A DNA stretch of 64,000 bases from a beta proteobacterium KB13 (GCA_000156155.1 DS995299.1:1045400-1109399); one strand, 5' to 3'. Shown: positions 9,673-19,420, counted from the stretch's first letter. A program made the numbers and translations. Notes: generated by a model not told the origin, from the sequence alone.

Positions 9673-10551
9673 TTAATACTCTTGAACTGCAATCTCTGAA
9701 CCAATAGTATGTGATTTTCCAGGGTATATGACAACATTATTTTCTAAGGCATTAACTGCTTCAACACAAACCATCCTTCGCCATTCACCCTTAGCCCCCA
9801 TGTCACCCATTTTTTTTGCCTTATTCTCTCCAGGTGTCCATATGACTGTGGAATTACTGTTAGATTTTTTGACGGTAATCACTCTATTAAATTTTTCATC
9901 CTCGATGAAGCAGTCGTTACTGTTATTCAAATAGACTTTATCAAATTCAGATCCACTAAAAGTAATGACGTCCCCTTCTATATCTTTTTTAAAATTATTT
10001 ACCTTGTCTGTTAGGACCGCACTTTCCAAACCTTTTATTTTAATATTTTCGATATCAGAGATATAAAAATAAGTATGAAAGCCCTCAGAGATTACAAATG
10101 GAAAGCTTGCGTTATTGGTGGTCGTAAGATTCGTACTTAAACTTTCACCAATAATAATCACGAGCTCTAACGAAAAATCATAAGATAATTGCTTTTTTAC
10201 TTCTTGAGTGGGCACCATTCTTAGTGCCAATTTTGTTGCTCCATTTCTTAAATCTTCTGATTTAACCAACTCCCAAGGAATGACTCTTGCAAATCCATGT
10301 ATGCAATAACTGTTATCAGTGGGATGCTGTCCAAACCAAGGCCAAATAATGGGTACTCCCCCCCTGATTGATCTTCCTTTTTCAAATCGCGCATCGGTTG
10401 AAAGCCACAGAACATCCTCCGTTGTTGACTTAGGTCGCCACCAAGAGACATGCGCCCCTTGAAGAGAGACAGTCGCTTCTGCAAGTGGGTTGTCAATTTT
10501 AAGATATTGCAATCCATTACTTTCTTCAATTTTTAAGTATTTTGATGTCAT
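9673..10551 (-). CDS. Aldose 1-epimerase-like / D-hexose-6-phosphate mutarotase
   Basis: The 292-residue protein resembles YeaD-type mutarotases: NPLAEATVSLQGAHVSWWRP near the N-terminus, IRGGVPIIWPWFG, a catalytic-type His in YCIHGFAR, FVISEGFHTYF and the WTPGENKAKKMGD/RMVCVEAVNA C-terminal blocks. Proteins of this family interconvert anomers of hexose 6-phosphates. The ATG at 10551 was chosen because it follows the ilvD stop by one base; the frame also extends upstream into ilvD from 10620 but without family homology. It is probably cotranscribed with ilvD although the two pathways are unrelated. Confidence 0.85.
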   Translation of the reverse strand: MTSKYLKIEESNGLQYLKIDNPLAEATVSLQGAHVSWWRPKSTTEDVLWLSTDARFEKGRSIRGGVPIIWPWFGQHPTDNSYCIHGFARVIPWELVKSEDLRNGATKLALRMVPTQEVKKQLSYDFSLELVIIIGESLSTNLTTTNNASFPFVISEGFHTYFYISDIENIKIKGLESAVLTDKVNNFKKDIEGDVITFSGSEFDKVYLNNSNDCFIEDEKFNRVITVKKSNSNSTVIWTPGENKAKKMGDMGAKGEWRRMVCVEAVNALENNVVIYPGKSHTIGSEIAVQEY

Positions 10552-10552
10552 T

Positions 10553-12406
10553 TTATGATGATTTAATTTGATTAATATCTCTAACTGCGCCTTTAGCCGC
10601 ACTGGTTGCCATGAGTGCATATGCTTCTAGCGCTCTTGATATTTTTCTCTCTCTTGGTTGAGGTTTCCATGCTTGAGTACCTCTACCTTCCATACGAAGT
10701 CTTCTTTTTTGAAGCTCATCATCAGATAAAGAAACATTGATACTCCTATTAGGAATATCAATCACGATCTCATCCCCCTCTTCAACCAAACCTATCTCTC
10801 CACCTTCAGCAGCTTCAGGAGAAACGTGCCCAATACTCAGACCTGATGTGCCTCCAGAAAATCTACCATCTGTCAAAAGAGCACATGATTTGCCAAGACC
10901 TTTGGATTTTAGATATGAGGTTGGGTATAACATTTCTTGCATGCCCGGACCCCCTTTGGGTCCCTCATAAGTGATGAGAACAATATCTCCCTCTTTGATT
11001 TGATCACCAAGGATTGCATTAATCGACGCTTCTTGAGACTCAAAAAGCCTTACTCTGCCAGTAAATTTTAAAATATCTTCATCTACACCGGCAGTTTTAA
11101 CAATACAGCCCTCTTTCGCAATATTCCCATATAAAACAGCCAATCCACCATCCTGGGAATAAGCATTTTTAATATTTCTTATACATCCCCCTTGCCGATC
11201 ATTATCTAATGTTGGCCACAATTTATTTTGTGAAAAGGCCTCAGTTGTTCTAACGCCTCCGGGAGCTGCTCGAAAAAAATTTTTAATATTTTCATCCTCA
11301 GTTGTCACTATGTCATATGTCTGAATAGCCTCTCCCATAGTTTTTGAATGTACGGTTGGTACATCTCGATGAATAAGGTCACCTCTATTGAGCTCAGCTA
11401 AAATTCCAAAAACTCCCCCAGCCCTATGGACATCTTCCATATGATATTTTTGAGTTGCTGGAGATACCTTTGCAACACATGGGGTCTTTCTTGAAATCTG
11501 ATCAATATCACTCATCGTGAAATCTACTTCAGCTTCTTTTGCAGCTGCTAGCAAATGAAGAACGGTATTGGTCGAACCACCCATTGCCACATCAAGTTTC
11601 ATTGCATTCTCAAATGCTTTTTTTGATCCTATTGATCTTGGTAAAACAGAGTTATCGTTATCCTCATAGTAACTTTTAGTGATCTGAACAATTCTTTTAC
11701 CCGCCTCAAGGAATAAATTTTTTCTGGCTTCATGAGTTGCAAGCGTTGAGCCATTGCCAGGTAAACTTAATCCAAGCGCTTCTGTTAAACAGTTCATTGA
11801 ATTGGCAGTAAACATTCCTGAACAGGAGCCACATGTTGGGCAAGAGGATCTTTCTAAACTTTCTAGTTGAGATTCTGAAACATTATTATCTCCAGAAGCA
11901 ATCATTGGGCTAACTAAATCAACTTTAACTTCTTCGATATCCCACTTAACTTTTCCAGCCTCCATTGGGCCGCCTGATACAAAAATTGTTGGGATATTTA
12001 TTCGCATCGCAGCCATAAGCATTCCGGGTGTTATTTTGTCACAATTTGAAATGCACACCATCGCATCTGCACAATGAGCATTGACCATATACTCAACTGA
12101 ATCTGCTATGAGGTCTCTGCTAGGGAGACTATAGAGCATGCCATCATGTCCCATCGCAATACCATCATCAACTGCAATGGTATTAAATTCCTTGGCTACA
12201 CCACCATTTTTTTCAATTTCACTGGCAACCAGCTGGCCCAGGTCTTTTAGATGTACATGACCTGGTACAAACTGAGTAAAAGAATTAACCACTGCAATAA
12301 TAGGTTTTTCAAAATCGCCATCACCCATTCCCGTTGCTCTCCAAAGGGCTCTAGCTCCAGCTTGGTTCCTACCATGTGTTGTAGTATGTGATCTATATTT
12401 TGGCAT
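10553..12406 (-). CDS. ilvD: Dihydroxy-acid dehydratase
   Basis: IlvD dehydrates dihydroxy acids to the 2-keto acids that become isoleucine and valine. The 617-residue protein keeps the iron-sulphur cysteines at positions matching E. coli IlvD: Cys122 in [12 protein letters not shown] and Cys195 in [17 protein letters not shown]. Other blocks are [12 protein letters not shown] and the C-terminal [27 protein letters not shown] lies a few bases before the ATG. It is transcribed divergently from lgt over a 27-base gap, and the mutarotase gene follows after one base. Confidence 0.97.
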   Translation of the reverse strand: MPKYRSHTTTHGRNQAGARALWRATGMGDGDFEKPIIAVVNSFTQFVPGHVHLKDLGQLVASEIEKNGGVAKEFNTIAVDDGIAMGHDGMLYSLPSRDLIADSVEYMVNAHCADAMVCISNCDKITPGMLMAAMRINIPTIFVSGGPMEAGKVKWDIEEVKVDLVSPMIASGDNNVSESQLESLERSSCPTCGSCSGMFTANSMNCLTEALGLSLPGNGSTLATHEARKNLFLEAGKRIVQITKSYYEDNDNSVLPRSIGSKKAFENAMKLDVAMGGSTNTVLHLLAAAKEAEVDFTMSDIDQISRKTPCVAKVSPATQKYHMEDVHRAGGVFGILAELNRGDLIHRDVPTVHSKTMGEAIQTYDIVTTEDENIKNFFRAAPGGVRTTEAFSQNKLWPTLDNDRQGGCIRNIKNAYSQDGGLAVLYGNIAKEGCIVKTAGVDEDILKFTGRVRLFESQEASINAILGDQIKEGDIVLITYEGPKGGPGMQEMLYPTSYLKSKGLGKSCALLTDGRFSGGTSGLSIGHVSPEAAEGGEIGLVEEGDEIVIDIPNRSINVSLSDDELQKRRLRMEGRGTQAWKPQPRERKISRALEAYALMATSAAKGAVRDINQIKSS

Positions 12407-12425
12407 TATGCTTCCTTAAAAAAAC

Positions 12426-12433
12426 ATTATAAT
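12426..12433. promoter_or_regulatory. Symmetric ATTATAAT: -10 box for both ilvD and lgt
   Basis: The 8-base palindrome ATTATAAT gives a consensus TATAAT on each strand (plus 12428-12433, minus 12431-12426). It is the only -10-like element in the 27-base gap between the divergent ilvD and lgt genes. Neither strand has a convincing -35 box at 16-18 bases. For lgt, a start site 7 bases downstream would fall on the second ATG at 12440, giving a leaderless message; for ilvD it would leave about 13 bases with an AAGGA site. This is inferred from sequence only. Confidence 0.45.
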
Positions 12434-13219
12434 ATGACGATGGTTAACTACCCAGAAATAAATCCTATAGCTGTGGATCTAGGAATAATCAAAGTCCACT
12501 GGTATGGTTTAATGTATTTCTTTGCCTTTATTTTATTCATCCAGCTTGGAAAATATAAAATCATAAATCATCCAAACCCAAGCAATTTAAATGAGAAAAT
12601 CCTTGACGATTTATTCTTCTATGGCGCGCTGGGCGTCGTTCTAGGTGGACGTCTGGGATACGTTTTATTCTATCAACCAGGGTATTTTTTTTCAAACCCA
12701 TTTGAGATTTTTGCAGTGTGGCAGGGTGGTATGTCCTTTCACGGAGGTTTATTGGGCGTTATTGGTGCATTAATCTTCATTGCAAATCGATATAAAAAAA
12801 AATGGCTAGAATTGACTGATTTTGTAGCTCCCCTTGTTCCACTGGGTTTGGGTTTAGGAAGATTAGGAAACTTCATTAATCAAGAACTGTGGGGTCGCCC
12901 AACAGATATCGCATGGGCAATGATCTTTCCCAACGTAGATAGCATTCCTAGACACCCCTCTCAGTTGTATCAGTTTTTCCTTGAAGGTATATTACTCTTC
13001 TTCATTCTTTGGACACTGTCCAAAAAACATAGAAAGATTGGCTATATTTCTGGATTATTTTTGATTTTATATGGTTTCTTTAGGATTGCTGCTGAATTCT
13101 TTAGAGAGCCTGATTCTCATATTGGTTTACTTATGAATTTCTTCAGTTTTGGGCAAATACTCTGTATTCCAATGGTGCTTGTCGGTATTTATCTCATTAA
13201 ACCTAGCAACAACGATTAA
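12434..13219 (+). CDS. lgt: Prolipoprotein diacylglyceryl transferase
   Basis: Lgt moves a diacylglyceryl group from phosphatidylglycerol to the lipobox cysteine of prolipoproteins in the inner membrane. The 261-residue protein has about seven membrane segments and the family motifs VHWYGLMYF, GGRLGYVLFY, GGMSFHGGLLG, LGRLGNFINQELWGRPT and RHPSQLYQ. Two start codons are possible (ATG at 12434 and at 12440); the promoter reading above favours the second. The 3' end overlaps the convergent YbdD-like gene by 17 bases. Confidence 0.96.
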   Translation: MTMVNYPEINPIAVDLGIIKVHWYGLMYFFAFILFIQLGKYKIINHPNPSNLNEKILDDLFFYGALGVVLGGRLGYVLFYQPGYFFSNPFEIFAVWQGGMSFHGGLLGVIGALIFIANRYKKKWLELTDFVAPLVPLGLGLGRLGNFINQELWGRPTDIAWAMIFPNVDSIPRHPSQLYQFFLEGILLFFILWTLSKKHRKIGYISGLFLILYGFFRIAAEFFREPDSHIGLLMNFFSFGQILCIPMVLVGIYLIKPSNND

Positions 13220-13382
13220 TTTTATTCCATTTTTTTTCAATTTGATGGAGATAAAATTCTTTTTGGGTCATTAGTTTATGGGATGCGTGCCTGCTCTGAG
13301 CATCTTTGAGGTATCTTTGGTAATGATTCTCCCCAGCCAATTCTTTCACGAAGTAAAAAATATTCTTAAATAGTTTTTTCAC
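13203..13382 (-). CDS. YbdD/YjiX-like small protein, CstA partner
   Basis: This is a 59-residue protein of the DUF466 type, which regularly follows cstA genes. The recognisable part is ENHYQRYLKDAQSRH...MTQKEFYLHQIEKKW. I set the start at a GTG (13382) because GGAG lies 8 bases upstream inside the end of cstA; a longer reading from 13427 has no ribosome binding site. It overlaps cstA by 17 bases. Known relatives are needed for transport by the CstA/BtsT family in enterobacteria; the role here is inferred from that pairing. Confidence 0.8.
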   Translation of the reverse strand: MKKLFKNIFYFVKELAGENHYQRYLKDAQSRHASHKLMTQKEFYLHQIEKKWNKINRCC

Positions 13383-15363
13383 TATGTTTTCTCCAAAAAA
13401 TAAGTTTGAAAACATCAAACACCACAATCCACAAAATGACCACTAATATGGAAACAATCACCACATTGAGATGAAGATTAAAAGACAGTTGTTGCAATAC
13501 ATTAATATCAATATTTGTAGAATTACTCATGATTTGATTATCTATATTTTTTGCTGCAGATAAAAACCCAACTCTTACATCGCTACTAAAAATCTTCTCA
13601 AAGGCTGCCGTCGTTGTGATCACTAACAACCATATGAGCGGAATCCCAGTAATTAAGGCAAAAATTTTATTTCTATATTTAAGGATCATGGCAGTGACCA
13701 CACATAATGCTATCGCAGCCAGCATTTGATTTACGATCCCAAATAAAGGCCATAAAATATTCACCCCACCATTAGGATCAATCACACCAATATACAAAAA
13801 ATAGCCCCAGCATAAAACAACAAATGAACTTGTTAAGATATTCGAAGTAACTGATGAATGGTTGCCAAGGGGTTTGTAGTAGTTTCCTAAGATGTCTTGT
13901 AACATGAAGCGCCCAACACGTGTTCCAGCATCTAAAGTGGTTAGAATAAAAACGGCTTCAAACATGATGGCAAAGTGATACCACATGGCTAATAAATGTT
14001 TACCAAAGGCCTCAGCAAAAATAGTCGCCATACCGACAGCCAGAGATGGTGCTCCACCCGTTCTAGCAAATAAGGTGCTTTCCCCAACATCGTCAGCTAA
14101 TTGTTGCATTTGCTCCAGCGTCACACTAAAGCCCCAGCTGTTAATCGTTTCAATCGTTTCTACGACTGTTGCACCAACAATTCCTGGAGGGCTGTTAATT
14201 GCAAAATAAACACCAGGCTCTAAAACACAGGCTGCGACAATAGCCATAATAGCCACAAAACTCTCAAGCAACATGCCACCATAACCAATCATGGGAATAT
14301 ATTTTTCATTTGTAATAAGTTTTGGTGTTGTGCCTGATGAAATTAGAGCATGAAAACCTGAAATCGCACCACAGGCAATCGTAATAAAAACAAATGGAAA
14401 GAGCGAACCACCAAAAATTGGTCCCGAACCATCAACAAACTGTGTAACGGCTGGCATATTTATTTCAGGTCTTATGATAACAATAGATATGGCAAGAAAA
14501 ATAACTGTGCCTAATTTTACAAATGTCGACAAGTAATCTCTGGGTGCAAGAAGAAGCCAGACAGGAAGGACGGCTGCACAAAAACCGTAGATAATGACTG
14601 CGTAGGCAAGCGTTAAACCATCATGATCAAAAAGGCTTCTGAGTGATTCAGATTGATCAATCTCCCCTCCATAATAAACTGCGCATAAGAGAAGAAAAAT
14701 TCCTATTCCCGTTGCTTCTAGGACTCGGCCTGGTCGAATATTTTTTAAATAAAGTCCGATAAGAATCGCAATCGGGATGGTGGCAGCTACTGTAGATGTC
14801 GCCCATGGACTATGCTTCATTGCGTTGACCACAACCAAACCAAGCACAGCAATAAGAATTATCATAATCACAAAGGTACCCAACTGAGATGCTATTCCAG
14901 CTAGTTTGCTTAACTCATCCCGCGCCATTTGCCCTAGACTTTTTCCATTCTTTCTAATTGAGAAGAATAATACGGACATGTCCTGAACAGCTCCGCCGAG
15001 GACACCACCAACCAAAATCCAAATTGTTCCAGGCAGATAACCAAATTGCGCAGCCAGAGTTGGTCCGACTAAGGGTCCTGGACCTGCAATGGCAGCAAAA
15101 TGGTGGCCAAAGACAATCCATTTGTCGGTGGGGATGAAATCCTTACCATCATTATTTCTAACTGAAGGTGTAACTTTACTAGAATCTAGCACAAGAGCTT
15201 TAGCAGCGATCCATGCAGCATAAAATCGATACGCGATGAGATAAATACAAACAGCGGCAACAATAAACCAGATTGCATTGATCGATTCATCACGAGCCAG
15301 AGCAATAAAAGAGAAGGCAATAGCGCCGGCAATACTTATTAGAAACCAAATTATTTTTTTCAT
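13366..15363 (-). CDS. cstA: CstA-family transporter (peptide/pyruvate type)
   Basis: This is a large inner-membrane carrier of 665 residues with many hydrophobic segments. Conserved blocks include TDKWIVFGHHFAAIAGPGPLVGPTLAAQFGYLPG, GGAVQDMSVLFFSIRKNGKSLGQMARDE, AISGFHALISSGTTPKLI, and a C-terminal part with LDAGTRVGRFMLQD and PLFGIVNQMLAAIAL. Family members CstA and BtsT import peptides or pyruvate. Which substrate applies here cannot be read from sequence. Its ATG directly follows the stop of the DUF429 gene, and the YbdD-like partner overlaps its end. Confidence 0.92.
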   Translation of the reverse strand: MKKIIWFLISIAGAIAFSFIALARDESINAIWFIVAAVCIYLIAYRFYAAWIAAKALVLDSSKVTPSVRNNDGKDFIPTDKWIVFGHHFAAIAGPGPLVGPTLAAQFGYLPGTIWILVGGVLGGAVQDMSVLFFSIRKNGKSLGQMARDELSKLAGIASQLGTFVIMIILIAVLGLVVVNAMKHSPWATSTVAATIPIAILIGLYLKNIRPGRVLEATGIGIFLLLCAVYYGGEIDQSESLRSLFDHDGLTLAYAVIIYGFCAAVLPVWLLLAPRDYLSTFVKLGTVIFLAISIVIIRPEINMPAVTQFVDGSGPIFGGSLFPFVFITIACGAISGFHALISSGTTPKLITNEKYIPMIGYGGMLLESFVAIMAIVAACVLEPGVYFAINSPPGIVGATVVETIETINSWGFSVTLEQMQQLADDVGESTLFARTGGAPSLAVGMATIFAEAFGKHLLAMWYHFAIMFEAVFILTTLDAGTRVGRFMLQDILGNYYKPLGNHSSVTSNILTSSFVVLCWGYFLYIGVIDPNGGVNILWPLFGIVNQMLAAIALCVVTAMILKYRNKIFALITGIPLIWLLVITTTAAFEKIFSSDVRVGFLSAAKNIDNQIMSNSTNIDINVLQQLSFNLHLNVVIVSILVVILWIVVFDVFKLIFWRKHSEKTI

Positions 15364-16044
15364 TTAAAAACTTATAGACATATTTTTTAAATCATCATCC
15401 ACTATCATTTCTGAAGATTTATTATATAGCTTTAAACCTACATGCAAAGTCACAAATGCATCTAAAATATCATCATCATTAACAAATTTTTTGGGATATA
15501 GTGCTCTGTATCTATCAAATCTAAAATTTTTAAATATTTTATTTATCAATTTCACTCTTATTTCAAAACCTTCTTTATCTTTCTTCTTTTGGGACAAAAC
15601 TTGATTGTTATTTAAATTCATAAAAGCTAATTCGGGGTGTGATTCAAAAATATTGATTTTAGGATGGGTCTTTAAAAAACTTTGGACCTCACGTATTTTA
15701 GGGAACAAATTAAAGCTTTGGACGCTTAGTTTTTTTCCAGTAAGTCTGAAGTTTTCTGCTGAAGCTAAAATATAATCATTTTTGATTAAAGCATCCTTTG
15801 CTGGAGCACTAAAGATGGTTGATGCTCTCCTTCCCAATAATTTTCTTGCTTTTTGATCAACAGAACGGGGTCCATTCTCTAGAATCACAGGCATATCAAT
15901 TGCAATTATTTTAGGCTCATTATAAATTTGATTAATTTGCTCAAGACGGTCAATTAATCTTAATTCCAACTTGCTAGTTTTTAAATTTTTTGATGCTGAC
16001 ACCCAGCCCGCCGAACATCCATCAAGACCAATAATTGTAGGCAT
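15364..16044 (-). CDS. DUF429 family protein (predicted RNase H-like fold)
   Basis: The 226-residue protein starts MPTIIGLDGCSAGWV, typical of DUF429. It continues with the acidic AIDMPVILE motif, RSVDQKARKLLGRRASTIFSAP and a late FVNDDDILDAFVTL motif. These recurring acidic residues suggest a ribonuclease H-like fold, but no biochemical function is established for this group. The ATG at 16044 was preferred over an in-frame start at 16068 because the latter would overlap coaBC and precede the conserved LDGCSAGW block. It is joined head-to-tail to cstA with no spacer. Confidence 0.8.
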   Translation of the reverse strand: MPTIIGLDGCSAGWVSASKNLKTSKLELRLIDRLEQINQIYNEPKIIAIDMPVILENGPRSVDQKARKLLGRRASTIFSAPAKDALIKNDYILASAENFRLTGKKLSVQSFNLFPKIREVQSFLKTHPKINIFESHPELAFMNLNNNQVLSQKKKDKEGFEIRVKLINKIFKNFRFDRYRALYPKKFVNDDDILDAFVTLHVGLKLYNKSSEMIVDDDLKNMSISF

Positions 16045-16047
16045 ATT

Positions 16048-16056
16048 TGTTATAAT
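16048..16056 (+). promoter_or_regulatory. Extended -10 promoter of coaBC
   Basis: TG-T-TATAAT forms a perfect extended -10 element. The consensus start site, seven bases after the hexamer, falls on the A of the coaBC ATG at 16063, so the transcript would be leaderless. No -35 is needed for extended -10 promoters and none is visible. The gap to the divergent DUF429 gene is only 18 bases. Confidence 0.55.
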
Positions 16057-16062
16057 ATTGAG

Positions 16063-17253
16063 ATGCAAAAAACTATTATACTTGGTGTTTGTGGAGGTAT
16101 TGCCGCATATAAATCTGCTGAGCTGGCACGTCTATTAGTTAAAAGTAATATCAATGTTCAAGTGGTAATGACAGATGCAGCTAAAAAGTTTATTACACCC
16201 CTTACTTTTCAAGCAATAACAAACAACAAGGTTCTCACCAATGAGCATTTTTGGACCACTAATGCGAATGAAACAATGGAGCATATTCATGTGTCAAGAA
16301 ATGCTGATCTTATTCTTATTGCGCCAGCAACAGCTAATTTTATTGCAAAAATAAATCAGGGAATCTGTGACGATCTTCTAACAAATATTTGTGCTGCAAG
16401 AAATTGTAACCTTGTTATTTGTCCTGCAATGAATACCTACATGTACATGAACCCTCCGAACCTAAGAAATATAGAGCAATTGAAAAATGACGGAGTTACT
16501 TTTGTCGGTCCTGAAACAGGTGATCAAGCATGCGGGGAAACTGGCCTTGGGAGACTAACTGAACCACAAGATATATTGATAGATCTAAACCGATATTTAT
16601 CAAACTCAAAATTAAAAGATCTAAAAATTTTAATATCAGCGGGCGCAACTTCTGAAAATATCGATGATGCACGAATTATTACCAATCGTAGCTCTGGAAA
16701 AATGGGTATTTCAATAGCCAATGAAGCTTTTGACCTAGGCGCAGAAGTAACTCTGATTAAAGGCAAAACGGAAGTGTTGCCTCATAAAGGAATTAAGATA
16801 ATTGAAGCAAATAATCATGAGGAAATGGAACAAAATGTGCTCAATGAGGCATCAAACCATGACATTTTTATTAGTGTTGCCGCTGTTTCAGATTATAAAG
16901 CAGATCACGTTTTTCAGGGCAAAATCAAAAAAGATCAAAATGTCCTTAACTTAAAATTAATTAAAACAAGTGATATCTTAAAGTCGACAAAAAAATTATT
17001 TCCAAATCTTTTTTGTGTTGGATTTGCGGCCGAAAGTAATAATTTAATTAACTATGCTAAACAAAAATTAGTAGAAAAAAACCTAGATATGATCATAGCC
17101 AATGAGCTTCAAAAAACTATGGGTGAAGATCAAGCCGAAGTTGTTATTCTAGATAAGAAACAAGAAAAAATTCTACCCAAAATGGAAAAAAAACTTTTAG
17201 CGAATAGTATTCTTACTGAAATTTACGACAGGTTTAAAACCAATGAAAATTAA
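16063..17253 (+). CDS. coaBC: Bifunctional phosphopantothenoylcysteine decarboxylase/synthetase
   Basis: CoaBC converts 4'-phosphopantothenate and cysteine to 4'-phosphopantetheine on the way to coenzyme A. The 396-residue protein has the FMN-binding CoaC half ([41 protein letters not shown] with the catalytic His, and [12 protein letters not shown]) followed by the CoaB half ([46 protein letters not shown]). dut begins 11 bases before its stop, a common coaBC-dut arrangement in proteobacteria. Confidence 0.96.
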   Translation: MQKTIILGVCGGIAAYKSAELARLLVKSNINVQVVMTDAAKKFITPLTFQAITNNKVLTNEHFWTTNANETMEHIHVSRNADLILIAPATANFIAKINQGICDDLLTNICAARNCNLVICPAMNTYMYMNPPNLRNIEQLKNDGVTFVGPETGDQACGETGLGRLTEPQDILIDLNRYLSNSKLKDLKILISAGATSENIDDARIITNRSSGKMGISIANEAFDLGAEVTLIKGKTEVLPHKGIKIIEANNHEEMEQNVLNEASNHDIFISVAAVSDYKADHVFQGKIKKDQNVLNLKLIKTSDILKSTKKLFPNLFCVGFAAESNNLINYAKQKLVEKNLDMIIANELQKTMGEDQAEVVILDKKQEKILPKMEKKLLANSILTEIYDRFKTNEN

Positions 17254-17695
17254 TGTAGATATAAAAATTATCAATGAAATGATCAAAGAACATCTTCCAG
17301 GTTATGGATCAATAGGCTCTGCTGGCTTGGACTTGAGGGCCTGTATCAATGAAGATATTACAATTCAACCTGGAAAGACAGCTTTAATCCCAACTGGGTT
17401 TGCAATGTTCTTAAAAAATCCTGATTATGCTGCATGTATTTTGCCAAGATCAGGTTTAGGCCACAAAAATGGCATAGTTCTTGGAAATTTAGTAGGTTTG
17501 ATTGATTCCGATTATCAGGGTGAATTAATGGTGTCATGTTGGAACAGATCTAGTGAAAATTTCACTATTAAACCTCTTGATCGCATCGCTCAAATGATCA
17601 TTGTTCCAGTCATGCAGGCTAATTTAAATATAGTGGAAGATTTTGAGGCAACCGACAGAGGTTCGGGAGGCTTTGGAAGCACTGGAAAGAACTAA
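17243..17695 (+). CDS. dut: dUTP diphosphatase
   Basis: Dut hydrolyses dUTP to dUMP, keeping uracil out of DNA and feeding thymidylate synthesis. The 150-residue trimeric-type dUTPase has the five motifs: [49 protein letters not shown] and the C-terminal [10 protein letters not shown] loop that closes over the active site. It overlaps the coaBC end and is translated from the same mRNA. Confidence 0.97.
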   Translation: MKINVDIKIINEMIKEHLPGYGSIGSAGLDLRACINEDITIQPGKTALIPTGFAMFLKNPDYAACILPRSGLGHKNGIVLGNLVGLIDSDYQGELMVSCWNRSSENFTIKPLDRIAQMIIVPVMQANLNIVEDFEATDRGSGGFGSTGKN

Positions 17696-17702
17696 AAAAC
17701 AC

Positions 17703-17731
17703 TTGGTTTTAGGCCCATTTTATGGTTTAAT
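17703..17731 (+). promoter_or_regulatory. Sigma-70-like promoter for rpmB-rpmG
   Basis: TTGGTT (17703-17708) and TTTAAT (17726-17731) are separated by exactly 17 bases in the 70-base gap between dut and rpmB. The expected start site near 17738 leaves a leader of under 30 bases containing a TAAGAG ribosome-binding-like stretch before the rpmB ATG. Confidence 0.55.
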
Positions 17732-17765
17732 ATCGGTCTTTCAAAATTAAGTTAAGAGTTTTATT

Positions 17766-18002
17766 ATGGCAAAAGAATGTCAAGTTACAGGCAAGAAACC
17801 GGTAAGCGGAAACAACGTTTCGCATGCAAATAACAGAACTAAGCGTCGTTTTATGCCAAACCTACAAAATAAAAAGTTTTGGGTTGAAAGTGAAAATCGT
17901 TGGGTTTCTTTAAAAATAACTAATGCAGCATTAAGAACTATTGATAAGCTTGGTATTGATGCGGTGATAGCTAAAATGAAAGCTGAAGGTAAAAAGGTAT
18001 GA
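17766..18002 (+). CDS. rpmB: 50S ribosomal protein L28
   Basis: The 78-residue protein matches L28 along its whole length: [40 protein letters not shown] and [20 protein letters not shown]. It overlaps rpmG by four bases (ATGA), the usual L28-L33 pair. Confidence 0.98.
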   Translation: MAKECQVTGKKPVSGNNVSHANNRTKRRFMPNLQNKKFWVESENRWVSLKITNAALRTIDKLGIDAVIAKMKAEGKKV

Positions 18003-18154
18003 GAGAGAAAATCAAATTAGAATCTACAGCTGGTACTGGTCATTTCTATACTACAACCAAAAACAAAAAAACCATGCCTGACAAAATGGAAATCAAAAAG
18101 TTTGATCCTAAGGCAAGAAAACACGTCATCTACAAAGAAAATAAGATCAAGTAA
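17999..18154 (+). CDS. rpmG: 50S ribosomal protein L33
   Basis: The 51-residue protein begins [20 protein letters not shown] and ends [19 protein letters not shown], a full-length match to L33. It is the zinc-independent form: no CxxC pairs are present. The ATG overlaps the rpmB stop as ATGA, so the two are translationally coupled. The convergent mscS gene ends 8 bases after its stop, and no clear terminator separates them. Confidence 0.97.
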   Translation: MREKIKLESTAGTGHFYTTTKNKKTMPDKMEIKKFDPKARKHVIYKENKIK

Positions 18155-18162
18155 TAATTAAC

Positions 18163-19416
18163 TTATTTTTCTTCTTTGTTGATAATCTCAATATTTCTAT
18201 AAGGGTAAGGTATTTCGATACCTTCCTCCTTAAACTTTCTCCATATTTTTCTATAAACATTTGATCTAAGCTCCCAAGAGCCTTCCTCAGGATCCTCAAT
18301 ATAGAAAGTCATTTTTAAATCAATACCGCTTTCACCAAAACCCATTAGATATACCTTTGGGGATGGATCTTTTAAAACTCTTTTCTCTTTTTTAGCAGCA
18401 TCTAACATAATCTCAAACGCTTGATCAACTGATGAATTGTAACCAATTTGAACATCCGTAACAATTCTTGCTTTTCTATCAGAGAGTGAGTGATTTATTA
18501 TATTTTGTGACATTAATTTTTCATTTGGGATGATTACTTCAACACCATCAAGTTTTTTCAAAACTGTATAGCGAGATCTAATAAGGGTTACTATTCCATA
18601 ATGCCCATCAATTGTAAGCACGTCTCCTATATGGATAGACTTGTCCATTAATATAATAAAACCAGTTATATAATTACTAGCAATATTTTGTAATCCAAAC
18701 GCCAAACCAACACCAAATGCCCCTCCCAAAACACTCAAAAAGGTAAGGTTTATTCCAAAGGATGATAGGGACACAACAACCGCGATAAAGTACAGAAAGA
18801 TTCTAAAAACTTTGCCAATCATTACTCTTGCATTGGGATCAAGTTGTGATTTTTTTAATAGTTTATTTTCAAAAAATCTACAAATCGTCATTGCTATTAA
18901 AATAGCCAAAAAGATTGCAAAAATAGCCTGAATCATCAATAAAAGGGATAGCTTTTGCGCGCCTATTTTAAATGTAATATCTTCCAAAGCATCAATAATT
19001 TGTGGCAGTATTCCTGAAATCTGTAAAAGAAAAAAAATCCAAATTGTTATTGAAATAATATTTTCGAACGAACGAATAATAGAATTTTGATTTGTCAGAT
19101 ATCGTACTAAATAAACAGAAGCTCTAATTATCAAAAGTGCAATCAGTATTTGTTGGCCCAGCAACAATAAGCCCTGATAAAAAAATAGTGATGTTATCGT
19201 TTGCGCAATTCCAATAATTACAACAGCACATAAAGGGAACAATATTCTGGTCAGGCCATCTTTTAGAATCTTTGAATTCGCTTTATTAGATACAAACTTT
19301 TTTAAGTTGTCAGCGACAAAGTAATAAGAAATTAAAATTGATGCTAAAAGAATTAATAATTCAATTAATGAATAAAAATTTAAATAATCATCAAAACTAG
19401 ATAATTGAAAATTCAT
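18163..19416 (-). CDS. Small-conductance mechanosensitive channel family protein (MscS)
   Basis: This inner-membrane channel likely releases solutes on hypo-osmotic shock. The 417 residues contain about five N-terminal membrane helices, more than the three of E. coli MscS. The pore-lining helix TFLSVLGGAFGVGLAFGLQNIASNYITGFIILMD follows, then the beta domain DVLTIDGHYGIVTLIRSRYTVLKKLDGVEVIIPNEKLMS and a C-terminal alpha/beta domain. The Gly/Ala-rich packing of the pore helix is intact. mgtE lies 4 bases upstream, so both are likely on one mRNA. Confidence 0.88.
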   Translation of the reverse strand: MNFQLSSFDDYLNFYSLIELLILLASILISYYFVADNLKKFVSNKANSKILKDGLTRILFPLCAVVIIGIAQTITSLFFYQGLLLLGQQILIALLIIRASVYLVRYLTNQNSIIRSFENIISITIWIFFLLQISGILPQIIDALEDITFKIGAQKLSLLLMIQAIFAIFLAILIAMTICRFFENKLLKKSQLDPNARVMIGKVFRIFLYFIAVVVSLSSFGINLTFLSVLGGAFGVGLAFGLQNIASNYITGFIILMDKSIHIGDVLTIDGHYGIVTLIRSRYTVLKKLDGVEVIIPNEKLMSQNIINHSLSDRKARIVTDVQIGYNSSVDQAFEIMLDAAKKEKRVLKDPSPKVYLMGFGESGIDLKMTFYIEDPEEGSWELRSNVYRKIWRKFKEEGIEIPYPYRNIEIINKEEK

Positions 19417-19420
19417 AAAG

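Noticed and set aside
10553-10620. Upstream extension of the mutarotase gene
   Set aside because: The extra 23 residues overlap ilvD and show no homology; the ATG at 10551 lies one base after the ilvD stop.
18155-18162. Terminator between convergent rpmG and mscS
   Set aside because: I looked for a stem followed by a T-run around 18150-18200 and found none, so termination here may be Rho-dependent or through overlap.
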